From Lachnospiraceae bacterium (GTDB taxonomy: Bacteria; Bacillota; Clostridia; Lachnospirales; Lachnospiraceae): a stretch of 64,000 nt of DNA. Positions 27,308 through 36,088 of the stretch are shown in pieces. Under the pieces are notes generated by a model. That model searched no databases and was not told where the DNA came from. It worked only from the letters and a program-made list of their open reading frames with translations. The stretch is taken from positions 1 through 64,000 of the forward strand of contig JAQYIU010000087.1 in assembly GCA_028721415.1 (NCBI GenBank), given 5' to 3'. A program made the translations under genes and the position numbers. The number at the start of each line of letters is the position of its first letter. The stretch's first letter is position 1.

Positions 27308-27535
27308 TTAAGCCTGTTTATTCTGAATATATGTAACGATGTCTCCAACAGTATCCATTTTTTCGAGATCTTCAGATGGAATCTCCACATCAAATTCTTC
27401 TTCTAATGCCATAACCATCTCGAATAAATCAAGGGAATCAATGTTAAGGTCATCTTTGAAAGATGCTTCCATTGTTACCTGATCTGCGTCAACACCAACT
27501 TCTTCTACGATTAAATCTCTGATTTTTTCAAACAT
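27308..27535 (-). CDS. acpP: Acyl carrier protein
   Basis: A 75-residue acidic carrier protein. Ser34 in NIDSLDLFEM is the 4'-phosphopantetheine attachment site. The helical pattern and the strongly acidic helix II (EMVMALEEEFDVEIP) fit a fatty acid ACP. The start at 27535 has GAGGA upstream and gives the family length; the longer open frame is an artefact of the fabH end. It follows fabH by about 100 bases that contain small inverted repeats (ACGGG/CCCGT). Confidence 0.95.
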   Translation of the reverse strand: MFEKIRDLIVEEVGVDADQVTMEASFKDDLNIDSLDLFEMVMALEEEFDVEIPSEDLEKMDTVGDIVTYIQNKQA

Positions 27536-27638
27536 TACTTTGTCCTCACTTTCTTTCTTACGTATTATTTTTGATTTTGTATTCTTTGTTTTGTGATACG
27601 GGTTTCTCCCGTTATATGTAATCCGGAAAATCCGGGGA

Positions 27639-28598
27639 TTACCATTCCATGTAGAAGCCGCCCCAGGTGAGTCCACCGCCAAATCCGGCAACTACCAGCT
27701 TCATACCTCTTTTCAGCTTACCTTCCCGATTAAGAGAATCCAGAAGTACCGGAATACATGCGGATGAAATATTGCCGCTGTCCATGACATTCATCGGAAA
27801 CTTACTCTCATCCTGATGCATCCGTTTAGCAATCGCTTCCAGAATACGACGATTAGCCTGATGTAAAATGAAATAATCAATCTCATCGGCAGTATGGCCG
27901 CTCATATCAAGAATCTCACCGATTACCTTAGGGACCTGCTTCACTGCAAATTTGTAAATCTCCCTGCCATCCATCCAGACATAATCAGAAAAAGGAGTTT
28001 TATCTTTTCCATGTCCAATACTGCAGGTCAGTACATGCCCCTTTGTTCCGTCGGAATGAAGAACAGAAACGATCTTATCATCTTCTCCGGTATCCTCTGC
28101 CCGAAGTACCGCAGCACCCGCTCCATCTCCAAACAATATACAGGTAGACCGATCTGTCCAGTCGATCAGATTGGAAAGACATTCTGTTCCAATAATCACC
28201 GCTGTCTTTATCAAACCGGCTGCCATCTGACCGGCTGCCATCTGATATGCTGTGATAAAGCCTGTACACGCTGCATTCACATCAAAAGCAGACGCATGAG
28301 TTGCCCCCAGAGCTGCCTGAACTTCACAGGCCACACATGGGAGATTCTGTTCGGAAGAAACGGTAGATACAATGATCATATCAATATCATCCGGAGCAAT
28401 TTCGGCATTCTCCACAGCATTCCTTGCTGCCTGAATTGCCATGCTCACAGCAGTATCGTCTTTCGCGATGTGTCGGGTCTTTATCCCTGTACGGGTCTGA
28501 ATCCATTCATCAGAAGTATCCACCTTTCTGGAAAGTTCATGATTATCCACGATTCTCTCCGGAAGAAAGGAACCCGTTCCCGCAATTCTTGCTAACAT
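27639..28598 (-). CDS. fabH: 3-oxoacyl-ACP synthase III (FabH)
   Basis: A 319-residue enzyme that starts fatty acid synthesis by condensing an acyl-CoA with malonyl-ACP. Catalytic Cys111 is in NAACTGF, His in ILHQANRRI (about 243-251) and Asn in DSGNISSA (about 273-280). It is the first gene of the twelve-gene cluster, with FabT-type palindromes 65-130 bases upstream. An exact 15-bp tandem repeat at 28215-28244 encodes QMAAG twice. The loop is the same length as in other FabH proteins, so this is not an extra insertion. Confidence 0.95.
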   Translation of the reverse strand: MLARIAGTGSFLPERIVDNHELSRKVDTSDEWIQTRTGIKTRHIAKDDTAVSMAIQAARNAVENAEIAPDDIDMIIVSTVSSEQNLPCVACEVQAALGATHASAFDVNAACTGFITAYQMAAGQMAAGLIKTAVIIGTECLSNLIDWTDRSTCILFGDGAGAAVLRAEDTGEDDKIVSVLHSDGTKGHVLTCSIGHGKDKTPFSDYVWMDGREIYKFAVKQVPKVIGEILDMSGHTADEIDYFILHQANRRILEAIAKRMHQDESKFPMNVMDSGNISSACIPVLLDSLNREGKLKRGMKLVVAGFGGGLTWGGFYMEW

Positions 28599-28664
28599 AC
28601 TGTTATCCTTTCTCTTTCAAACCTAAAACTTATCTTAATTATAAAATGCTACATTGAAAAATAT

Positions 28665-28677
28665 TTTGATTATCAAA
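28665..28677. promoter_or_regulatory. FabT-type operator box 1
   Basis: Palindrome TTTGAT-T-ATCAAA, matching the TTTGA-N3-TCAAA core known for FabT boxes. It lies 67-79 bases upstream of the fabH start codon. Confidence 0.75.
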
Positions 28678-28701
28678 TTATTTTATTTGAATTTTAAATA
28701 T

Positions 28702-28714
28702 TTTGATTATCAAA
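28702..28714. promoter_or_regulatory. FabT-type operator box 2
   Basis: A second identical TTTGAT-T-ATCAAA palindrome 37 bases from the first, inside the same 14-base context (ATTTTGATTATCAA). A decayed half-site (GAATTATCAA) follows at 28721-28730. Both boxes are oriented to cover the fabH promoter region. Confidence 0.75.
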
Positions 28715-29001
28715 CTTTTCGAATTATCAATATATCACACTTTCAAAGTAAGTCAAGCAGTTTTATATAAGGTTTTAAAAAAAATACAATAATTTATTCC
28801 ATGGAAGCAACAAAATATTTTCATTCATTCTATACTGCTCAAAATTGCTTTCGTTTTTTTGTTATCCATTCGCCTTATTTTGTATTCAATTCAAACGTCA
28901 GTGCTCAATCAGATGGACGATGATTTATCTGGACAAAAAAGAAAGGCTATATTATACTTTCTTATAACCCGATTAAAATTTATGTAAAGAAAGTGAGATT
29001 T

Positions 29002-30642
29002 ATGAAAAACGGAAAAAAGAAAAAATTATTATTGATTCCAATCATTGCAATCATTTTAGCTGTGTATTACTATATTGCACTTCCTGCCATTAACATTCAC
29101 AATGCAGCTATCTGGAAGTTTATCATTCTGATTCCGGTTCTTTTTCTTCTATATTATGCGTTGCCGCATATTACCTTTACCGGTAATAAAAGAAAACCGA
29201 TTCAGATAGAAAAATTTCATAAAGCCAAAACATTTAAGGCTATATTAGCTTTAATCATTGTATTAGCAGCCGTATATTTCGTCGGCAGTGCTCTCTCTTC
29301 CCCAGTCATTAATGCATCAAAATATCAAAAGCTTATGAAAGTGGAAAAAGGAGAATTTTCCGAAGATATCGCACAGATTTCCTATGATCAGATCCCACTT
29401 CTGGATAAGGATTCTGCACAGATTTTAGGAGAACGAAAAATGGGAAGCCTTGTTGATCTCGCCTCCCAGTTTGAGGTGGCCAATCAATACACCCAGATCA
29501 ATTACAACGACAATCCGGTTCGTGTCACCCCACTGAAATACGCCGGGATTATCAAATGGTTTACCAACCGGAAAAATGGAATTCCGGCTTACATCAAGAT
29601 TGATATGGCAACCCAGAAGACGGAGCTTATCCGTTTAGATGAGGGTATGAAATATACCATTTACGATCATTTTGGAAGAAATCTGTATCGTCACCTCCGA
29701 TTTAAATATCCAACTTATATGTTTGATGATATCAGCTTTGAAGTTGACGAGGAAGGAACGCCATTCTGGATCTGCAGCACAAAAAAATACAACATCGGGT
29801 TATTTGGAGGCCAGACTATTGGCAATGTGGTACTCTGCAATGCCGTCACTGGCGAATGTACAGATTATAAGATTGATGAAGTTCCAACCTGGGTTGACCG
29901 CGTATATTCTGCAGAGCTTCTGGTAAGTCTCTATGATTACTACGGTACATTAAAACATGGATTTTTAAACAGCATTTTAGGGCAGAAAGATTGTCTGGCA
30001 ACAACAAACGGATATAATTATCTGGCACTTAATGATGATGTATGGGTTTACACCGGTGTAACTTCCATCACCAGTGATCAGTCCAATGTGGGATTTGTGC
30101 TGATGAATCAGCGTACTATGGAGACAAAATATTATGAGATTGAAGGTGCGATTGAGGATTCTGCCATGTCCTCCGCAGAAGGAAAGGTACAAAATCTCGG
30201 ATATACAGCAACTTTCCCTCTCCTTCTCAATATTGAACAGGAGCCAACCTATTTTATGGCATTAAAAGATGCCTCAGGGCTGGTGAAAAAATATGCCATG
30301 GTAAATGTACACAATTACCAGATCGTTGCCACCGGAGATTCTGTCAATGAATGTGAACAGACTTATAAATCTCTGATGAGTGATAATGGTATTCAGAACG
30401 AAGATGAATCTGTTGCAGCAGAGAAAAAAATGATCACTGGAACCATCAAAAAAATTGCAGAAGGTGTCATTGAAGGCAACTCCCATTATTATCTTCTTCT
30501 CAATGAATCTGATAGGATTTATGATGTGACAGTATCTGCAAACCTTGCTGTGATTCGCTATAACGTAGGTGATTCCATCACACTGGAGTATACCGAAGGC
30601 AAGGATAAATGTACCGTGCTATCCATCTCTGAAACTCAGTAA
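29002..30642 (+). CDS. Unrecognised membrane-anchored protein with large extracytoplasmic domain
   Basis: A 546-residue protein I cannot assign to a named family. After a very basic N-terminus (MKNGKKKKLLL), hydrophobic segments occur at about residues 8-30, 36-55 and 80-100. The remaining 440 residues look extracytoplasmic and beta-rich, with many aromatic residues and paired cysteines near 256 and 277-284. A short C-terminal beta domain (about 465-546: GTIKKIAEGVIEGNSHYYLL...) looks OB-like. The ATG at 29002 is preferred over a GTG three codons earlier because of spacing to the ribosome site. It is a single-gene unit divergent from the fab operon. Confidence 0.7.
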   Translation: MKNGKKKKLLLIPIIAIILAVYYYIALPAINIHNAAIWKFIILIPVLFLLYYALPHITFTGNKRKPIQIEKFHKAKTFKAILALIIVLAAVYFVGSALSSPVINASKYQKLMKVEKGEFSEDIAQISYDQIPLLDKDSAQILGERKMGSLVDLASQFEVANQYTQINYNDNPVRVTPLKYAGIIKWFTNRKNGIPAYIKIDMATQKTELIRLDEGMKYTIYDHFGRNLYRHLRFKYPTYMFDDISFEVDEEGTPFWICSTKKYNIGLFGGQTIGNVVLCNAVTGECTDYKIDEVPTWVDRVYSAELLVSLYDYYGTLKHGFLNSILGQKDCLATTNGYNYLALNDDVWVYTGVTSITSDQSNVGFVLMNQRTMETKYYEIEGAIEDSAMSSAEGKVQNLGYTATFPLLLNIEQEPTYFMALKDASGLVKKYAMVNVHNYQIVATGDSVNECEQTYKSLMSDNGIQNEDESVAAEKKMITGTIKKIAEGVIEGNSHYYLLLNESDRIYDVTVSANLAVIRYNVGDSITLEYTEGKDKCTVLSISETQ

Positions 30643-30945
30643 AATGGCTGTCCGGACGCCGACAGTGCAGTTATGGTAGTTTTTTACCTCCATAATTTGC
30701 ATAGGAGTCAGCTGAGAATGGAAATAATCTTCATCTCCACAGTGAAGCGCCGCTTCACCGATAAGAAAAAGCGGAAACCGTTCTATTACATGGCGTTATG
30801 ACATTGCAGCAAACAAGGGCTAAAAAATCTTTTCAGAGACAGACACGAAAGTGTCCGGAATCGAAAGACTTTTCAGACCGAAGTACGCGCATGGTCATAC
30901 AAATGTAATAGAACTGTTTCCGCTTTGTTATTATGAAAGCCAGGC
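30643..30945. repeat. Structured intergenic repeat region (copy A of hairpin family 1)
   Basis: This 303-base region between convergent genes has no coding frame. The left arm GCGGAAACCGTTCTATTACAT (30771-30791) is complementary, with one mismatch, to the right arm at 30903-30923. About 110 bases lie between the arms; in the two other copies (35921-35969 and 47310-47367) the arms are only 10-20 bases apart. The intervening DNA holds a GACAC-GAAA-GTGTC mini-hairpin. Left of the arms, GTGAAGCG-C-CGCTTCAC (30742-30758) is a perfect palindrome, and part of this left flank reappears inverted beside copy B. It probably ends transcription in both directions. Confidence 0.6.
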
Positions 30946-31875
30946 TTATTCAATAATCGTTCCGGTCTTTTCAAGGAATCCTTCCAGAGCTTTATCGATA
31001 GATGTGATAACTACTTTTCTTCCGGTTCCTTTTTCCAGGAAAGAAACTCCCGCTTCAATCTTCGGAAGCATGGTGTTTGGTTCGAATTGATCTTGTTCGA
31101 TGTACTCTTTTGCTTCGTCAACACTGATTCGTCCAAGCGGAATCTCATGATCCGTATTGTAGCCGATAGATACATGTTCTACACTGGTAAGAATCATAAA
31201 TTCATCGGCATTGAGAAGCTCTGCCATACGTCCGCTGGCATAATCTTTCTCGATAACCGCACTGGCTCCACGTAGTTCCACACCCTGCGCTAAAACAGGA
31301 ATACCGCCGCCTCCACAGGCGATAACAATCTGACCTTTATCAGACAATTCACGAATAGAATCAATCTCAATGATTCCCTGCGGTTTTGGAGCTGCAACGA
31401 TTCTTCGGTATCCACCTTCCACTTCCGTTACAAAATTACCTTTCTTCTCCTCTTCTTCTGCCTCTTCTTTTGTCAACAATCTGCCTATAACTTTCACCGG
31501 TTCTGTAAACGCATCATCATATGGGTCTACCATTACCTGTGTCAGAATCGTACAGATTGGTCTGTAAATTCCTCTCTTCAACAGTTCAGCTCGAAGAGCA
31601 TTCTGCAAATCATATCCGATATATCCCTGGCTCATTGCGGAGCAAACCGACATTGGAGCCTGTGTGTATTCTTCTCTGCTTGCCCCAAATTCATTCATTG
31701 CTGTATGGATCATTCCGACCTGAGGAGCATTACTGTGTGAAATTACGATATCTGCACCTGCCTCAACCAGATTGGCAAGAATCTTAGCTGTTTTTTTCGT
31801 TGCTTTGTATTGTTCTGGCAACGTTGTTCCCAATGCTCTGTGTCCAAGAGCTACTACTACTTTCTTTCTGCTCAT
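30946..31875 (-). CDS. arcC: Carbamate kinase (variant N-terminal motif)
   Basis: A 309-residue amino acid kinase family protein of the carbamate kinase group, which makes ATP from carbamoyl phosphate. Strong family marks are EQYKATKKTA, SHSNAPQVGMI, VIACGGGGIPV, EKDYASGRMAELL and the C-terminal KIEAGVSFLEKG. The usual ALGGNAL loop at the N-terminus reads ALGHRALG here, so the second Gly and the Asn that contact the substrate are changed. No arginine deiminase or carbamoyltransferase gene is nearby, so it may serve another catabolic route. The start at 31875 has AAAGGAATAAGAG. Confidence 0.85.
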   Translation of the reverse strand: MSRKKVVVALGHRALGTTLPEQYKATKKTAKILANLVEAGADIVISHSNAPQVGMIHTAMNEFGASREEYTQAPMSVCSAMSQGYIGYDLQNALRAELLKRGIYRPICTILTQVMVDPYDDAFTEPVKVIGRLLTKEEAEEEEKKGNFVTEVEGGYRRIVAAPKPQGIIEIDSIRELSDKGQIVIACGGGGIPVLAQGVELRGASAVIEKDYASGRMAELLNADEFMILTSVEHVSIGYNTDHEIPLGRISVDEAKEYIEQDQFEPNTMLPKIEAGVSFLEKGTGRKVVITSIDKALEGFLEKTGTIIE

Positions 31876-32055
31876 ATCTCTTATTCCTTTCCTATTCTTC
31901 AAAGATATTATGATTCAGATTTGTAATCTGCCTGTTTTGCAATCCCGAATCTCATACCAATCCTGAAAATAAATCTTGTTTTTTCTGATGATAGTTTAAC
32001 AGAAAAAGGAAAAAATATCTACCTTTTCCTAACATTCTTACAAAAATAAAGAAGC

Positions 32056-32904
32056 TTATTGTTCCAGATATTTCTTCATGGCCTCCATGGATTTTTTTCC
32101 ATCTTCAAGACCAAGCTGATATAAATGCTCCAGCTTTTCTTTATTTTTTTCCACTCTTCCCACAGTGACTTTCTCACTCGGGCGGATTACAAAAACATGT
32201 CCTTCTTCCTCTTCTTTTTTCAGAAAATCCAATGTTTCATTATACCGAAGATATCTGTTTTCTGCCTTTTCGAGAAATTGTTTGGAATGAGCATAACGGA
32301 GTTTCATGAGTGGCATCAGCTCATTGGGTTGTTTTCGGTAACCTTCTTCTCTCGTAAGAACTACAACATTTTTTACATTACCAGCTTCCATAGATCTGAG
32401 AATGGGAATACTGTCTGCAATCCCTCCATCCAGATAATGATGTCCATGCACCACCAGCGTTTTTGAGAGCAGAGGCAAAGAACTGGAAGCACGAATCGCC
32501 CATATCTGTTTCTTCAGATCCCTCACGCGAATGTATTCCGGCTCTCCCGTATCGACGTTCGTCAAAACTGCAAAAAATTTGCCCGGATATTTTTCAAATT
32601 GTTCATAATCAAAAGGATCCAGAACATTTGGTATCTGAGAATACAACAAATCAACACCAAATACATTTCCGGTTTTTACATAACTTCTCACTCCACAACA
32701 ATCGGGATCATCCAGATAATCCACAAGAGTCCGGTAAGCACGCCCTTTTTGTTTGGATAAATAGCTGCATGCGTGGCAGCTTCCGGCAGAGACACCATAT
32801 ATACTGGAAAACTCAATATTTTCCTCTAAAAAAGCATCCAGGATACCGGCAGTGTATACACCACGCATTCCTCCACCTTCCAAAATTAATCCTGCATGAT
32901 ACAT
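32056..32904 (-). CDS. Patatin-like phospholipase family protein
   Basis: A 282-residue serine lipid acyl hydrolase. The oxyanion motif GGGMRG is at residues 10-15, the nucleophile Ser39 is in GVSAGS, and the catalytic Asp is in YLDGGIAD near residue 160. The C-terminus is rich in Lys and Glu and may be helical. No signal peptide was seen, so it is probably cytoplasmic. It follows tmcAL by 29 bases on the same strand. AGGTG precedes the start. The lipid substrate is unknown. Confidence 0.88.
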   Translation of the reverse strand: MYHAGLILEGGGMRGVYTAGILDAFLEENIEFSSIYGVSAGSCHACSYLSKQKGRAYRTLVDYLDDPDCCGVRSYVKTGNVFGVDLLYSQIPNVLDPFDYEQFEKYPGKFFAVLTNVDTGEPEYIRVRDLKKQIWAIRASSSLPLLSKTLVVHGHHYLDGGIADSIPILRSMEAGNVKNVVVLTREEGYRKQPNELMPLMKLRYAHSKQFLEKAENRYLRYNETLDFLKKEEEEGHVFVIRPSEKVTVGRVEKNKEKLEHLYQLGLEDGKKSMEAMKKYLEQ

Positions 32905-32933
32905 AGATAACACCTGCTTTCTATAATTAATTC

Positions 32934-34226
32934 TCACTCGCCCGCTAAAAGGGCATCGTCATCTCCTGTTGAAATAATCTGACAGGCCGACAACTCCGGA
33001 CGGAACTTTCTGTTTGCCTTTCTTGAAGCAATCATTTCATAATAATCGGATGCCAGAACATCCGTGGAAAACAAAACAGCCTCCTCCGTTCCATTTTGAT
33101 ACAGTTTTTGTCCCAGAACCGGTTTTTGAATGAGATCCAGTTCTGCTTTCTTCCGAATTTTTTTCAGGAGAGGAGTTGCTTTCCGGGAAAAACCAAGCAC
33201 TCGACCGTAGGGAACCGGGATATCTGCAGCATTATCCAGAAAGTCATATTTTTTTACATTTAACACCATATGAAGAAACCCTCTTCGCAAAGAAGCATCG
33301 GTCATATTCTTCGTATGCATTTTCTCCATCAATTCTTCAAAAGAAAGTCCCGGTTGAAAATATCGACAAAATCGACGATACATTTCCTCATCCATTCCAA
33401 AATAATTACCAGTTTTATTATCTCCAAAAGCTTTCTGAATAAGGTAATCATATTCAAGATAAGGAAACAGGTCATTCCACTCTGCAAAATCTCCCTTTCT
33501 ATATCGATCTGCAAGTTCTTCTGCTCCCTCATTCATTCCTGATTTTAATAAGTCCTTTTGCGAATTCTCCTTAAGCTGATGACGAAGTGCCGTTGCCGAT
33601 GGAAACTTCTGTCCCCACTCTTTTTCATGATATCCGGCACCTTCTCGTTTTATCGTAATCGGAATGATAGAGGAATCAAGACGTTTCAAGGTTTTTAAAT
33701 ATTCCAGCCCAAGAATATGATTCGGTTCAGAAAGAAAAGCTGCGATTGAACGTCCATCCTTTCCCTCTCTTTCCAGCAATTGAATGAGGGCATCCATTCT
33801 TGCCAACGGAAACCGTTTTCCCTTACAAAGTCCATCCTTTAATAACTGCTTATATCCCGCTGATTCTTCTGCCAGCAAACGAACATAGGGTTCGTAATCT
33901 TTCACAGTGGCCCATTCACTTCCGAAAGAAAGATAATCCACACATCCAAGTTTATGAAGTAATTTCACTCCTGCCGTGGCAAAATACTCTGCACTGGCAG
34001 TAGCATAAACAACAGGAAGTTCCAGGACAAGATCAGCTCCCCCTTTTAGCGCCAGCTTCGTACGAAAATATTTATCTGCAATTGCCGGCTCTCCCCGCTG
34101 TACAAAATCCCCGCTCATCACAACAATCACATAATCTGCATTAGTCTTTCTTCTTGTCTCTTCTATATGATATTGATGCCCTTTATGAAAAGGATTGTAC
34201 TCAGCGATAATTCCGGCTGTAATCAT
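32934..34226 (-). CDS. tmcAL: tRNA(Met) cytidine acetate ligase TmcAL (YlbM family)
   Basis: A 430-residue nucleotidyltransferase-like enzyme. In Bacillus, TmcAL uses acetate and ATP to form N4-acetylcytidine at the wobble position of elongator tRNA-Met. N-terminal GIIAEYNPFHKGHQYHI has the HxGH-type motif at residues 14-17, followed by VVMSGDFVQRGEPA, and later LSFGSEW and FLSEPNHILGLEYLK. Length fits the family. It is divergent from acetate kinase, whose product pathway shares the substrate acetate; that link is only contextual. Confidence 0.9.
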   Translation of the reverse strand: MITAGIIAEYNPFHKGHQYHIEETRRKTNADYVIVVMSGDFVQRGEPAIADKYFRTKLALKGGADLVLELPVVYATASAEYFATAGVKLLHKLGCVDYLSFGSEWATVKDYEPYVRLLAEESAGYKQLLKDGLCKGKRFPLARMDALIQLLEREGKDGRSIAAFLSEPNHILGLEYLKTLKRLDSSIIPITIKREGAGYHEKEWGQKFPSATALRHQLKENSQKDLLKSGMNEGAEELADRYRKGDFAEWNDLFPYLEYDYLIQKAFGDNKTGNYFGMDEEMYRRFCRYFQPGLSFEELMEKMHTKNMTDASLRRGFLHMVLNVKKYDFLDNAADIPVPYGRVLGFSRKATPLLKKIRKKAELDLIQKPVLGQKLYQNGTEEAVLFSTDVLASDYYEMIASRKANRKFRPELSACQIISTGDDDALLAGE

Positions 34227-34629
34227 AATTCTTTTGACTCCTCCTTATACTGACACACTTACTGACATATTGAAACGCGCTCTATTTATACAATGAAATG
34301 ATTTCCAAAATCTGATTGTTCTATGATAACTGATTGCAAATAAAATGGCAACCTGAAATTTTTCCGGAATATTCCCGAAAAATTGTATTTATTTTTATAC
34401 AAAACAAATTGTATCTACTTTCGAACAAAATTAATTATTGTTAAATTTGAAACAAAATAATTTGTTAAATCTGCAAAATGAAAGCTCAAATGACAAAAAA
34501 AACACTGATTTTATACAATATTATGTCTTTTCAATCTTTCAAAAAAAAGCTATAATAAATCGTCAACATAATATAATTCGCGGAGTTTGCATTTCGCATA
34601 ATATTTTTTTCAAAAAAGGAGATAGAAAC
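34227..34629. promoter_or_regulatory. Long AT-rich divergent promoter region, tmcAL/ackA
   Basis: Roughly 400 bases without a gene. A plus-strand promoter for ackA is likely: TATAAT at 34551-34556 with TTTTCA 17 bases upstream. Farther upstream, TTGTTAA-ATTT-GAAACAA at 34438-34455 resembles the Rex consensus TTGTTAA-N4-TTAACAA with two mismatches, and AACAAA-ATAA-TTTGTT (about 34451-34466) is a perfect palindrome. Redox control of ackA by Rex is therefore possible but unproven. Confidence 0.45.
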
Positions 34630-35862
34630 ATGAAAATTTTAGTCATCAACTGCGGAAGTTCTTCCCTGAAGTACCAGGTTATTGATTCTGACACTGAACA
34701 CGTTCTTGCCAAAGGTTTATGTGAACGTATTGGTATTGACGGAAGATTAACTTATCAGCCAGCGGGCAAAGACAAGATCAAATATGATGCACCGATGCCA
34801 GCTCATCGTCAGGCTGTAGAACTCGTATTAAAACAGCTTACTGATCCGGACACCGGAATTCTGAAATCCGTTGATGAGATTCAGGCAGTTGGTCATCGTA
34901 TGGTACATGGTGGTGAAAAATTTGCCTGCTCCACATTATTAACAGACGAAGTACTGGCAACTGTTGAATCCTGTAATGACCTTGCACCTCTTCACAATCC
35001 TCCTACACTGGTTGGTGTGGCTGCCTGCAAGGAATTAATGCCTACTACTCCAATGGTTGGTGTTTTTGATACTGCTTTCCATCAGACTATGGCTCCGGAA
35101 GCTTATATTTATGGTCTTCCATATGAATATTATAAAAAATATGGTATGCGTCGTTACGGTTTCCACGGAACTTCTCATAAATTTGTATCCCAGAGAACAG
35201 CTGAATTATTAGGAAAGAAACCGGAAGACGTAAAAGTAATTGTCTGCCATTTAGGTAATGGTTCTTCCATTTCTGCTATAGATGGTGGCAAATGTGTTGA
35301 GACATCCATGGGGCTTACCCCTCTCGAAGGTCTGATCATGGGTACCAGATCCGGAGATATTGACCCTACTTGTATTGAATTTATCGCTCATAAAGAGAAT
35401 ATTACTCTGGAAGATGCCATGACAATCATCAACAAGAAATCCGGTGTGTTAGGTATTTCCGGTGTTTCTTCTGATTTCCGTGATCTGGAAGATGCAGCGA
35501 ACGAAGGTAATGAAAGAGCGAAGCTTGCTCTGGATGCATTCTGTCATCATGTTAAAAAGTACATCGGAAGCTACATTGCAGTTATGAATGGTGTAGATGC
35601 TATCGTATTTACAGCCGGTATCGGTGAAAACTCTCCAGAAGTTCGTGAACAGATTATGGAAGGTTTTGGCTATATCGGTGCCCACATCGATCCTGTGGCA
35701 AACAAGGTTCGTGGAAAAGAGACTTTAATCTCCACACCTGATTCCAAGGTAAAAGTATTCTGTGTACCTACCAACGAAGAACTGGCTATCTGCCGTGACA
35801 CTGTTGAAATCGTTACAAAAAAGATCGTGGAAGATACAGTAAAAGAAGTAATGAATAAATAA
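34630..35862 (+). CDS. ackA: Acetate kinase
   Basis: A 410-residue enzyme that makes ATP from acetyl phosphate in the last step of acetate fermentation. The N-terminal phosphate motif VINCGSSSLKYQ is at residues 5-16, followed by RMVHGG, RRYGFHGTSHKFVS, HLGNGSSI, GTRSGDIDP and the C-terminal FTAGIGENSPEVRE. The start at 34630 has AAGGAGA; the upstream open frame is promoter DNA. No phosphotransacetylase gene is adjacent, unlike many relatives. Transcription ends at a hairpin repeat at 35921-35969. Confidence 0.96.
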   Translation: MKILVINCGSSSLKYQVIDSDTEHVLAKGLCERIGIDGRLTYQPAGKDKIKYDAPMPAHRQAVELVLKQLTDPDTGILKSVDEIQAVGHRMVHGGEKFACSTLLTDEVLATVESCNDLAPLHNPPTLVGVAACKELMPTTPMVGVFDTAFHQTMAPEAYIYGLPYEYYKKYGMRRYGFHGTSHKFVSQRTAELLGKKPEDVKVIVCHLGNGSSISAIDGGKCVETSMGLTPLEGLIMGTRSGDIDPTCIEFIAHKENITLEDAMTIINKKSGVLGISGVSSDFRDLEDAANEGNERAKLALDAFCHHVKKYIGSYIAVMNGVDAIVFTAGIGENSPEVREQIMEGFGYIGAHIDPVANKVRGKETLISTPDSKVKVFCVPTNEELAICRDTVEIVTKKIVEDTVKEVMNK

Positions 35863-35920
35863 TTAGTATCGAAAAGGGGCTGTCGCAACAAATGAAGCGC
35901 ATCTCCATGTACAAAAATGC

Positions 35921-35975
35921 GAAAACCGTTCCATTACATGGTCATACAAATGTAATGGAACGGTTTCCTTTTCTT
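35921..35975 (+). terminator. Hairpin repeat family 1, copy B (ackA terminator)
   Basis: GAAAACCGTTCCATTACAT pairs with ATGTAATGGAACGGTTTC across a loop of about 10 bases (GGTCATACAA). It is followed by CTTTTCTTTT. The stem sequence recurs inverted at 47310-47367 and, split apart, at 30771-30923. Confidence 0.8.
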
Positions 35976-36088
35976 TTATCGGTGAAGCTTGCGGTTCTCT
36001 ATCAGAGCGACAAAGCCCACAGACTCGAAATGCGGAAAACATTAAAAGTACGCATACTTATATCAAATTTTCTAATTGCGAATAACAT

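Larger units (their letters stand above)
28599..29001. other. Divergent promoter region between fabH and a membrane protein gene
   Basis: About 400 bases without a gene. The fabH-proximal half is very AT-rich and holds the two FabT boxes, with a possible minus-strand -10 (TATAAT, near 28637-28642). The half nearer the plus-strand gene is T-rich, with no clear palindrome. No coding frame or RNA fold was recognised. Confidence 0.6.

Noticed and set aside
27541-27638. Small inverted repeats between fabH and acpP (ACGGG/CCCGT, AATCC/GGATT) as a terminator.
   Set aside because: There is no T-tract on the transcribed strand after them, and the genes on both sides belong to one pathway, so at most they adjust the transcript level.
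28215-28244. Exact 15-bp tandem repeat inside fabH coding for QMAAG twice.
   Set aside because: The distance from the catalytic Cys to the next conserved strand equals that in E. coli FabH, so it is not an inserted duplication. It is recorded only as a sequence curiosity.
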